Assembly: GCA_910586875.1 (NCBI GenBank)
Contig: CAJUJI010000170.1
Span: forward strand, 1-5,448
DNA from: an uncultured Anaerotruncus sp.
GTDB lineage: Bacteria > Bacillota > Clostridia > Oscillospirales > Ruminococcaceae
Reading direction: 5' to 3'
Length of the DNA stretch: 5,448 nt
A model generated the notes under the pieces. It saw nothing but the letters and a program-made list of their open reading frames with translations, was not told the origin of the DNA and did not search any database. The number at the start of each line of letters is the position of its first letter. Position 1 is the stretch's first letter. Positions 1 to 5,399 of the stretch are shown here, one piece after another. The position numbers and the translations under genes are program-made.

Positions 1-32
1 CATGGAGGGGGACGCGCTGCTCCCCCTCCATG
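1..32. repeat. GC-rich perfect inverted repeat (12-bp arms)
   Basis: Positions 1-12 are perfectly complementary to 21-32, with an 8-nt loop at 13-20, giving a very stable hairpin rich in G-C pairs. It lies about 115 bp beyond the pheA stop. Read on the minus strand, it could be the stem of the operon's Rho-independent terminator, but any U-tract would fall outside the window. On the plus strand no T-run follows the stem, so it is not a plus-strand terminator as it stands. It could equally be part of a dispersed intergenic repeat. The hairpin itself is read directly; its role is inference. Confidence 0.6.
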
Positions 33-85
33 AGATGTGCTGCGACGAGCGCGGGCGAGCCGTTAGGCGAGCAGCGAGGAGTTAT

Positions 86-145
86 AGAAGTTTCGGACGG
101 GGGCCGAAACTTCTGCGCACCTGGGGGCCGAAACTCCTGCGCACC
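86..145. repeat. Tandem 23-bp direct repeat overlapping an 11-bp inverted repeat
   Basis: Two copies of a 23-bp unit, 99-121 and 123-145, differ at one base (T at 113, C at 137) and repeat with a 24-bp period. The unit begins GGGGGCCGAAACT and ends TGCGCACC. The first copy also contains the right arm of a perfect inverted repeat: 86-96 pairs with 104-114 around a 7-nt loop. The second copy ends directly against the pheA stop codon. No U-tract follows the hairpin on either strand, so it is not a canonical terminator. The compact mix of direct and inverted repeats next to a gene end resembles REP-like or other dispersed intergenic elements. The 33-85 stretch between this and the first hairpin holds a GGCGAGC motif twice (54-60, 66-72) and no gene. 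Confidence 0.65.
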
Positions 146-1258
146 CTATTTATCGCTGCGGTAGGCGCCCAGCAATCGGTAGTATTTTGCGCGTTTGGTC
201 AGCTGCTCCAATGTTTCCTGCACCTCTTGGCTATCCAAATCCCCTTCAAAGTCGAGGTAGAACAGATAGTTCCAAAGCTCATCTGGAATAGGCCGCGACT
301 CAATTTTTGTCAGGTTAATCCGATGATCGGCAAAATACCGCAAGGTGTGATACAAGGTTCCCGACTCGTTATCCAACGAAAAGACCAGACTCACCTTATC
401 CGCGCCTTCTGGCTGCATCTCCCGTCCGATTACAATGAACCGCGTCGAATTTTCTTGGTTATCCTGTATATTTTCTTGTAAAATTTTCAGACCGTATAAT
501 TCTGCTGCGTGATTACTGGCGATTGCTGCCTGTGAGCAATCCCGATCTTCTGCAACCCGCCGTGCGCTAGCGGCGGTGCTGTGATAGGGGACCAGGTTCC
601 AGCTGCGGTGCTGCGCCAAAAATCCTGTGCACTGTTCGATTCCCTGTGCATGAGAATAAACGGTGCGGACGCTCTCCAAAGAGGCGTCGGGGCAGCCCAC
701 CAGATTTTGATGGATATGTAGCCGCTTCTCTCCCAAAATATAAAAGCCATAGCTTCCTAACAGGTCGTACACCTGCGAGATTGCGCCGGTCGAGGAGTTT
801 TCAATCGGCAATACGCCATAAAGGATGTCACCGGCTTGCAGCGCTTTACAGACATCCTCGAATTCGGGGCAGCCCAATCGCGCTTGGTCGTTTCCGAAAT
901 ATTCCACCAAGGCTTGTTCGGTAAATGATCCTGCTGCTCCGTAAAATCCAACCACGCTGGAGGCTGCCGGTGGCAAAGGCGCTTGCGAAATGCCAATATC
1001 CCGTTTTTGGGCGTCCCGGCTAATTTTCATCACCGCATTCATGAAGGTGACCGCTTGCTCGGCGTAGTCTTTATCTTGCAGCAGTGCGACCGCCTTCTGC
1101 AAAACCTCCTGTTCGCGTCCGGACTGCAAAACCGGCAGCTGGTGCGCCTTTTTATAGGCGGCCACCTTGCGCACGACATTCATCCGCTGTTCTAGCAGGG
1201 GGATCAACTGGGCGTCGATCCGGTCGATTTCCCCGCGGCAGCTCTTTAAATCCTCCAT
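146..1258 (-). CDS. pheA: Bifunctional chorismate mutase/prephenate dehydratase (P-protein)
   Basis: This cytoplasmic enzyme converts chorismate to prephenate and then, by decarboxylating dehydration, to phenylpyruvate, the precursor of phenylalanine. It is 370 residues long, close to the E. coli P-protein. Residues 1-86 are an AroQ-type chorismate mutase: R8, R25, K36, E49 and Q84 match the E. coli active-site residues R11, R28, K39, E52 and Q88. The position of E. coli D48 appears to hold Q45 instead. Residues 102-280 are prephenate dehydratase, with GAAGSFTEQA (107-116), PIENSSTGAI (151-160), VYSHAQ (200-205; usually VYSHPQ) and the catalytic TRF motif (272-274). Residues 289-366 form an ACT domain with ESRP (320-323), the motif linked to Phe binding and feedback inhibition. 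The ATG follows GGAGGG at 1270-1265, directly after the aroF TAA and 6 nt from the start, so the two genes are very probably co-transcribed and perhaps translationally coupled. The stop is TAG. Identification is firm. Confidence 0.97.
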   Translation of the reverse strand: MEDLKSCRGEIDRIDAQLIPLLEQRMNVVRKVAAYKKAHQLPVLQSGREQEVLQKAVALLQDKDYAEQAVTFMNAVMKISRDAQKRDIGISQAPLPPAASSVVGFYGAAGSFTEQALVEYFGNDQARLGCPEFEDVCKALQAGDILYGVLPIENSSTGAISQVYDLLGSYGFYILGEKRLHIHQNLVGCPDASLESVRTVYSHAQGIEQCTGFLAQHRSWNLVPYHSTAASARRVAEDRDCSQAAIASNHAAELYGLKILQENIQDNQENSTRFIVIGREMQPEGADKVSLVFSLDNESGTLYHTLRYFADHRINLTKIESRPIPDELWNYLFYLDFEGDLDSQEVQETLEQLTKRAKYYRLLGAYRSDK

Positions 1259-1270
1259 TCTGCACCCTCC

Positions 1271-2284
1271 TTACAGCTTGCGTCCGACCGCCGCCGCGAT
1301 CGGGCGCAGTTGGTCGAGCAGCTCCCCGAATACCTTTGGTTTAATCGACTGCTGCCCATCGCAGAGCGCATTTGCAGGGTCGTTGTGCACCTCGATAATC
1401 AGCCCGTCTGCGCCGACCGCAACCGCCGCCCGTGCAAGCGACTCCACCATCCACCATTTTCCGGTTGCATGGCTCGGGTCGACGACCACCGGCAGATGGC
1501 TCATGCTCTTGACCGCCGGAATTGCGGAGAGGTCCAGGGTATTGCGGGTAAAATTCTCAAAGGTGCGGATGCCGCGCTCACAAAGCACGACGTTTTCATT
1601 GCCGCCCGCCATGATATATTCTGCCGACATCAGCCATTCCTCGATCGTCGCCGAGAGTCCGCGCTTGAGCAGGATCGGCTTTTTGGTGCGGCCCAGCTCC
1701 CGCAGCAGGTCAAAATTTTGCATGTTGCGTGCGCCGACCTGGATGATGTCCACATCCTGCTCAAAAATTTCGATGTCATGCGGCGCCATAATTTCGGTTA
1801 CAATCGGCAGACCGGTTTGCGCACGCGCCTCCATCAGCAGCTCCAGCCCATCGTATTTCAGTCCCTGGAACGCATAGGGGCTGGTGCGCGGCTTGAACGC
1901 GCCGCCGCGCAGGAAGTTGGCCCCCAGCGCTTTGACCTCTTGTGCGATGCCGCAGAGCTGCTCCTCGCTTTCGACCGAGCAGGGGCCGGCGATCACAGCC
2001 AGCCGTTCACCGCCGATCCTTGCGCCGTTGATGTCCAGGATGGTTGGCTCCGGATGGAACTTTTTGTTTGCCTTTTTGAACGGCTCGGAAATATGCTGTA
2101 CCCGCGCAACATTGCGGTTCGCCTCCAGCCAGGTGTCGTCAATCTTGCTGGTATCTCCTACCAGTCCTAAAATTACGACGTCGGTGCCTACAATCGGGCT
2201 GACCTCGACCCCTCTTGCAACCAATGCCGCACTCAGCTTATCAATTTCGGACTGTGGTGTTCCCTGTTTCATCGTCACTACCAT
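1271..2284 (-). CDS. aroF: 3-deoxy-7-phosphoheptulonate (DAHP) synthase, type I beta with N-terminal regulatory domain
   Basis: It catalyses condensation of phosphoenolpyruvate with erythrose-4-phosphate to DAHP, the first step of the shikimate pathway to Phe, Tyr and Trp. At 337 residues it matches the Thermotoga maritima enzyme almost position for position. The metal ligands C102 (in AGPCSVES), H272 (in VVDPSHATGK), E298 (in LIIEVHNDP) and D309 (in CDGQQS) are all present. Substrate-binding stretches include LRGGAFKPRTSPYAFQG (125-141) and KRG (207-209). Residues 1 to about 75 form the small N-terminal domain that in this subfamily mediates allosteric inhibition by Tyr or Phe; which ligand applies here cannot be read from the sequence. 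The chosen ATG is preceded by AGGAGG at 2298-2293, 8 nt away; a second Met at codon 5 is less well spaced. It is the first full-length gene of a two-gene operon with pheA, downstream of a Phe-rich leader peptide and a terminator. Naming varies (aroF, aroA, aroG), so the symbol is less certain than the function. Confidence 0.96.
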   Translation of the reverse strand: MVVTMKQGTPQSEIDKLSAALVARGVEVSPIVGTDVVILGLVGDTSKIDDTWLEANRNVARVQHISEPFKKANKKFHPEPTILDINGARIGGERLAVIAGPCSVESEEQLCGIAQEVKALGANFLRGGAFKPRTSPYAFQGLKYDGLELLMEARAQTGLPIVTEIMAPHDIEIFEQDVDIIQVGARNMQNFDLLRELGRTKKPILLKRGLSATIEEWLMSAEYIMAGGNENVVLCERGIRTFENFTRNTLDLSAIPAVKSMSHLPVVVDPSHATGKWWMVESLARAAVAVGADGLIIEVHNDPANALCDGQQSIKPKVFGELLDQLRPIAAAVGRKL

Positions 2285-2315
2285 TTTAAAAGCCTCCTAA
2301 ATGCTATTTTCGAGC

Positions 2316-2353
2316 AAAATAAAAAGAGAACCCATTGTGCCAATGAGTTCTCT
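2316..2353 (-). terminator. Rho-independent attenuator terminator before aroF
   Basis: On the minus strand, 2353-2341 (AGAGAACTCATTG) pairs with 2337-2325 (CAATGGGTTCTCT) around a GCA tri-loop. This gives 13 bp with one U-G wobble. It is followed by TTTTATTTT at 2324-2316. It lies after the leader-peptide stop codon and 31 bp before the aroF start, so it would end transcription before the structural genes. A terminator placed between a strong promoter and its own operon implies conditional readthrough. The structure is read directly; regulation is inferred. Confidence 0.92.
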
Positions 2354-2457
2354 AAATCCACCTAGAATCTCCGCTCACTCAACACAATCCTTTTCATAGC
2401 AAATAAAGCCGGTGCTAAAAAAGAAGCCCCAGCCAAAAAAGCTGTGAAATCGATTCT
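2334..2457 (-). promoter_or_regulatory. Alternative RNA pairings of a Phe attenuator (pause hairpin and antiterminator)
   Basis: Antiterminator (2:3): minus-strand ATTGTGTTGAGTGAG (2388-2374), which overlaps the last leader codons and the stop, pairs with CTCATTGGCACAAT (2347-2334). This gives 14 pairs, three of them G-U, with one bulged G. It consumes the 5' arm and loop of the terminator, so the two are mutually exclusive. Pause/protector pairing (1:2): AGAATC and TTCAC in leader codons 8-12 (2457-2444) pair with GATTCT and GTGAG (2378-2364), 11 pairs interrupted by a small internal loop. This would block the antiterminator. A ribosome stalled on the Phe cluster (codons 14-21) would cover segment 1 and free segment 2, giving readthrough. 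A ribosome reaching the stop would cover segment 2, giving termination. Pairings were found by hand and no folding energies were computed. Confidence 0.72.
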
Positions 2458-2479
2458 GTTTTGCAGCATACTGGTTCAT
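2375..2479 (-). CDS. Phe-rich leader peptide of the aroF-pheA attenuator
   Basis: This is a 34-codon ORF (ATG at 2479, TGA at 2377-2375). It has AGGAGG at 2491-2486, 6 nt upstream of the ATG, and a consensus promoter about 30 bp upstream. The peptide contains Phe at positions 11, 14, 15, 19, 20, 21 and 25, Tyr at 4 and 28, and Trp at 17, so 10 of 34 residues are aromatic. The core reads FHSFFGWGFFFSTGF. Six of the seven Phe codons are TTT. No signal peptide, domain or other function is evident. Its position before a terminator and an aromatic amino acid operon argues that translation senses charged tRNA-Phe, like enterobacterial pheL. The sequence differs from E. coli PheL, so this is functional analogy and not demonstrated homology. 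Tyr and Trp codons may add sensitivity, but Phe dominates. T-runs on this strand inflate Phe content, so composition alone would not be proof; the combination of signals is what supports the call. Confidence 0.82.
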   Translation of the reverse strand: MNQYAAKQNRFHSFFGWGFFFSTGFICYEKDCVE

Positions 2480-2510
2480 AAAAAACCTCCTGCGGAAATT
2501 AACCTTTTTT

Positions 2511-2538
2511 ATTATAGTCATTTTGAGCTGGCTGTCAA
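2511..2538 (-). promoter_or_regulatory. Sigma-A-type promoter of leader-aroF-pheA
   Basis: On the minus strand, TTGACA (2538-2533) and TATAAT (2516-2511) both match the consensus exactly, with a 16-bp spacer. Transcription should start near 2504, about 25 nt before the leader-peptide ATG. A full-consensus promoter fits a unit whose output is set mainly by downstream attenuation. Confidence 0.88.
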
Positions 2539-2582
2539 GTTTTTTGTAGACGAAAATTTTTTGGAATGTTCACAAATTATAC

Positions 2583-2611
2583 TTGATTTTCCGTTTTTGC
2601 TGCTTTACAAT
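2583..2611 (+). promoter_or_regulatory. clpB: Sigma-A-type promoter of clpB
   Basis: TTGATT (2583-2588) and TACAAT (2606-2611) are separated by exactly 17 bp. Each hexamer departs from consensus at only one or two bases. The predicted start, about 7 nt downstream at 2617-2619, falls inside the CIRCE element, the usual arrangement for HrcA repression. The -35 box is 44 bp from the divergent -35 of the aroF operon, with AT-rich DNA between. Confidence 0.85.
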
Positions 2612-2615
2612 AGAT

Positions 2616-2642
2616 TTAGCACTCGAGATAGTAGAGTGCTAA
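2616..2642 (+). promoter_or_regulatory. CIRCE operator (HrcA binding site)
   Basis: TTAGCACTC (2616-2624) and GAGTGCTAA (2634-2642) form a perfect 9-bp inverted repeat with a 9-nt spacer, identical to the canonical CIRCE. In Firmicutes this is bound by the heat-shock repressor HrcA, whose activity depends on GroEL. It overlaps the predicted transcription start and 5' UTR of clpB and so predicts heat induction by derepression. CIRCE classically controls groESL and dnaK operons; in some Firmicutes clpB is under CtsR. No CtsR-type tandem heptamer repeat was seen here. Confidence 0.97.
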
Positions 2643-2671
2643 CAGATTTAAAAGAGATTGATTTGATAAAT

Positions 2672-2678
2672 GGAGGGG
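2672..2678 (+). promoter_or_regulatory. clpB: Ribosome binding site fixing the clpB start
   Basis: GGAGGGG lies 5 nt upstream of the ATG at 2684. It favours this start over the in-frame ATG at 2444, which lies upstream of the promoter and CIRCE and so outside the predicted transcript. Confidence 0.88.
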
Positions 2679-2683
2679 TGTTT

Positions 2684-5284
2684 ATGAACGCTCAAAAATT
2701 TACCCAGAAGTCTTTGGAGGCGATCCAATCCGCGCAAAATTTGGCCACCGAATACCAGAACATGCAGATTGAGCAGCAGCACCTGCTCGCTGCGCTGGTT
2801 GCGCAGGAGGACGGCCTGATTGGACAGATGCTCAAAAAGATGGAGGTCGACCCTGCCGCAGTGCAAAAGGCGGTGGGGGCAGAGGTGGAAAAGCTGCCTC
2901 GGGTCAGCGGGCCTGGCCGCGAGAGCGGCAAAATTTACGTTTCGCAGGAGGTGGACCGCGTATTACTGGCTGCCGAAAAAACGGCGGAGCGGATGAAGGA
3001 CGAATACGTTTCGGTGGAACATCTCATGCTTGCGCTGTTGGATGCGCCGAACAACCCGCTCAAGCAGCTGTATCAGCGGTTTGGGTTGGAGCGCAACAAA
3101 TTTTTGTCGGCGCTTGCGAGCGTGCGCGGCAACACCCGTGTGACCTCGGACAGCCCGGAGGACACCTATGATGTGCTCAAGAAGTACGGCTCCGACCTGG
3201 TGGAGATGGCGCGCAATCAAAAGCTGGATCCGGTGATCGGACGCGATCAGGAAATTCGCAATGTCATCCGGATTCTGTCCCGCAAAACAAAGAATAATCC
3301 GGTGTTGATTGGAGAGCCGGGCGTTGGCAAGACGGCGATTGCAGAGGGGTTGGCGCTGCGGATTGTGCGCGGGGATGTGCCGGAAAACCTCAAGGATCGC
3401 ACGATCTTTTCGTTGGATATGGGCGCGCTGATTGCTGGCGCGAAGTTCCGCGGCGAGTTTGAGGAGCGCCTCAAGGCGGTTTTGCAGGAAATTCGCAGGA
3501 GTGAAGGCCGGATTATTCTGTTCATCGACGAGCTGCACACGATTGTAGGGGCGGGCAAAACCGAAGGCTCGATGGATGCGGGCAACCTGCTCAAGCCGAT
3601 GCTGGCGCGCGGGGAGCTGCACTGTATCGGTGCGACCACCCTCAATGAATACCGGCAGTATATTGAAAAGGATGCGGCGCTGGAACGCCGTTTCCAACCG
3701 GTGCTGGTGCCGGAGCCGTCGGTGGAGGACACCATCTCGATTCTGCGTGGCTTAAAAGAGCGGTACGAGGTGTTCCACGGCGTTAAAATCCAGGACCAAG
3801 CGCTGATTGGAGCGGCAACCCTTTCCAATCGGTATATTTCCGACAGGTTTCTACCAGATAAGGCGATTGATCTGGTGGATGAGGCGTGCGCGATGATTCG
3901 TACCGAGATGGATTCGATGCCTACCGAATTGGACGATATCTCCCGCAAGATTATGCAGCATGAAATTGAGGAGGCAGCGCTGAAAAAGGAAAAGGACGCG
4001 CTTTCAGGGGAGCATCTCAAGGAGATTCAAAAGGAGCTTGCGGAGATGCGCGAGCAGTTTAAGAGCATGAAGGCGCGCTGGGAGAATGAGAAGAACGCGA
4101 TTACAAAGGTGCAGAAGCTGCGTGAGGAGCTGGAACAGGTCAATGCGGATATCGAAAGGGCCGAGCGTCAATATGACCTCAACCGCGCCGCGGAGCTGAA
4201 ATATGGCAAGCTGCCTGCGCTGCAAAAGCAGTTGGAAGAGGAAGAAAAGCTGGCGAGCGCGGCGGAAAAGGACACTACCCTATTGCGCGACAAGGTGACC
4301 GAGGAGGAAATTGCGCGGATTGTAGGGCGCTGGACGGGGATTCCTGTGGCAAAATTGATGGAAGGGGAGCGGGAAAAGCTGCTCCATCTGGAGGAAATTC
4401 TGCATCAGCGGGTGATCGGGCAGGATGAGGCGGTTACAAGCGTTGCAGAAGCAATTCTGCGTTCACGCGCGGGCATCCAGGACCGCAACCGGCCGATCGG
4501 TTCGTTCCTGTTTTTGGGGCCGACCGGTGTCGGAAAGACCGAGCTGGCAAAAGCGCTGGCGCAGGCGCTGTTTGACGATGAGCGCAACATCGTGCGGATT
4601 GATATGAGTGAGTATATGGAGAAATACAGCGTCAGCCGCTTGATTGGAGCGCCTCCGGGATATGTGGGATACGAGGAGGGCGGCCAGCTTACCGAGGCGG
4701 TGCGCCGGAAACCATATGCGGTGGTGTTGTTTGATGAAATTGAGAAGGCGCATCCGGATGTGTTCAATATTTTGTTGCAGGTGTTGGATGACGGGCGGAT
4801 TACCGACTCGCAGGGGCGGACGGTCGATTTTAAAAACACCATCATTATTTTGACCTCTAATTTGGGTTCTCCCTACATTTTGGACGGGATTGGCGCGGAC
4901 GGACAGATTACACAGCAGGCGAAGACGGCGGTGGATGGGCTGCTCAAGCAGCAGTTCCGGCCGGAATTCCTCAACCGGCTGGATGAGATTGTATTTTACA
5001 AGCCGCTGACCAAGGCGGAGACCTTCCAGATTGTAGATCTGCTGATGGCGGGGTTACAAAAGCGGCTGGCGGAAAAGCAGCTCACCCTACAGATGACCGA
5101 TGCGGCAAAGGCGTTGGTGGTGGAACAGGGGTATGATGCGGTATACGGTGCACGTCCGCTCAAGCGGTTCCTACAGCATAAGGTAGAGACGATGATTGCC
5201 CGCGCGATGCTCGAGCATGACCTATTGCCGAACACCCAGCTTGTGGTGGATGTGGAGAACCAAGAGTTGGTATTGCGTTATTAA
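2684..5284 (+). CDS. clpB: ATP-dependent protein disaggregase ClpB (Hsp100)
   Basis: A cytoplasmic hexameric AAA+ chaperone that, with DnaK/DnaJ/GrpE, threads and reactivates aggregated proteins after heat stress. At 866 residues from the ATG at 2684 it compares with 857 in E. coli. Domains in order: N domain (about 1-145, two Clp-N repeats); AAA1 with Walker A GEPGVGKT (210-217), pore loop AKFRGEFE (Phe255 where E. coli has Tyr251), Walker B IILFIDE (277-283) and arginine fingers R335/R336; coiled-coil M domain (about 413-530, including the conserved Tyr507 in LKYGKLPALQKQ); AAA2 with Walker A GPTGVGKT (612-619), pore loop GYVGY (659-663), Walker B VVLFDE (680-685) and sensor-2 GARPLKR (822-828). 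The long M domain and absence of an IGF/IGL ClpP-docking loop separate it from ClpA and ClpC. It is probably monocistronic, with its own promoter, CIRCE and terminator. No truncation or frameshift was seen. Confidence 0.98.
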   Translation: MNAQKFTQKSLEAIQSAQNLATEYQNMQIEQQHLLAALVAQEDGLIGQMLKKMEVDPAAVQKAVGAEVEKLPRVSGPGRESGKIYVSQEVDRVLLAAEKTAERMKDEYVSVEHLMLALLDAPNNPLKQLYQRFGLERNKFLSALASVRGNTRVTSDSPEDTYDVLKKYGSDLVEMARNQKLDPVIGRDQEIRNVIRILSRKTKNNPVLIGEPGVGKTAIAEGLALRIVRGDVPENLKDRTIFSLDMGALIAGAKFRGEFEERLKAVLQEIRRSEGRIILFIDELHTIVGAGKTEGSMDAGNLLKPMLARGELHCIGATTLNEYRQYIEKDAALERRFQPVLVPEPSVEDTISILRGLKERYEVFHGVKIQDQALIGAATLSNRYISDRFLPDKAIDLVDEACAMIRTEMDSMPTELDDISRKIMQHEIEEAALKKEKDALSGEHLKEIQKELAEMREQFKSMKARWENEKNAITKVQKLREELEQVNADIERAERQYDLNRAAELKYGKLPALQKQLEEEEKLASAAEKDTTLLRDKVTEEEIARIVGRWTGIPVAKLMEGEREKLLHLEEILHQRVIGQDEAVTSVAEAILRSRAGIQDRNRPIGSFLFLGPTGVGKTELAKALAQALFDDERNIVRIDMSEYMEKYSVSRLIGAPPGYVGYEEGGQLTEAVRRKPYAVVLFDEIEKAHPDVFNILLQVLDDGRITDSQGRTVDFKNTIIILTSNLGSPYILDGIGADGQITQQAKTAVDGLLKQQFRPEFLNRLDEIVFYKPLTKAETFQIVDLLMAGLQKRLAEKQLTLQMTDAAKALVVEQGYDAVYGARPLKRFLQHKVETMIARAMLEHDLLPNTQLVVDVENQELVLRY

Positions 5285-5292
5285 ATATTTTT

Positions 5293-5328
5293 AAAGTCTG
5301 CGGCCAATGGTCGCAGGCTTTATTTTTG
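5293..5328 (+). terminator. Rho-independent terminator of clpB
   Basis: Positions 5293-5305 pair with 5309-5321 around an AAT tri-loop, giving 13 bp with two G-U wobbles. TATTTTTG follows. It starts 8 nt after the clpB stop codon, so clpB most likely ends its transcript here. Confidence 0.93.
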
Positions 5329-5348
5329 TTCGGGATGGGGCAGGGGGC

Positions 5349-5377
5349 AGGGGCTTTTTTTCTTGCAAAAAGCCCCT
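5349..5377. repeat. Perfect 11-bp inverted repeat after clpB
   Basis: AGGGGCTTTTT (5349-5359) is perfectly complementary to AAAAAGCCCCT (5367-5377) around a 7-nt loop. The T-run lies inside the stem and no U-tract follows on either strand, so it is at best a weak or backup terminator. Because it is palindromic it could act in both directions. Function unknown. Confidence 0.55.
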
Positions 5378-5382
5378 CTTGC

Positions 5383-5399
5383 GGCTTGCGGTGCAAGCC
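5383..5399. repeat. Short hairpin GGCTTGC-GGT-GCAAGCC
   Basis: Seven perfect base pairs close a tri-loop only 5 bp beyond the previous inverted repeat. No T-run follows. The remainder of the window (5400-5448) shows TTCACCCC twice (5404-5411 and 5441-5448) and no start codon with a ribosome binding site. The stretch is cut by the window edge. Confidence 0.45.

Noticed and set aside
86..114. The 11-bp hairpin after pheA as a Rho-independent terminator
   Set aside because: On the minus strand it is followed by ATAACTCC and not by a U-tract.
86..145. CRISPR array suggested by the tandem 23-bp repeats
   Set aside because: The repeats are separated by a single base and there are only two copies, so there are no spacers.
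2..481. Plus-strand ORF of 159 codons starting in the repeat region
   Set aside because: It reads through the hairpins and direct repeats and then runs antisense to the 3' end of pheA. No ribosome binding site or family resemblance is seen.
1310..2170. Plus-strand ORF of 286 codons opposite aroF
   Set aside because: It is antisense to a well-conserved gene with all catalytic residues, in GC-rich DNA where long shadow frames are expected. No convincing start signal.
2285..2504. T-box riboswitch as the control element of aroF
   Set aside because: No T-box consensus (AGGGTGGNACCGCG) was found; the nearest string is AGGTGGATTTAG. The leader instead has a ribosome binding site and a Phe-rich ORF.
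2444..2683. An 80-residue N-terminal extension of ClpB beginning at the in-frame ATG at 2444
   Set aside because: It runs across the aroF leader, both promoters and CIRCE, lies upstream of the predicted clpB transcript start, and has no ClpB homology. The ATG at 2684 has GGAGGGG and gives a normal N domain.
2670..2687. A five-codon ORF overlapping the clpB start (ATG at 2670, TGA at 2685-2687)
   Set aside because: It has no Shine-Dalgarno of its own, and its first bases are part of the clpB ribosome binding site.
3140..3142. Internal GTG start for a short ClpB form lacking the N domain, near residue 153
   Set aside because: E. coli uses an internal GTG at a similar place, but no purine-rich ribosome binding site precedes this codon.
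2963..3697. Minus-strand ORF of 244 codons opposite clpB, and another at 3247-4020
   Set aside because: Both are shadows of the ClpB AAA1 coding sequence, with no recognisable domain or ribosome binding site.
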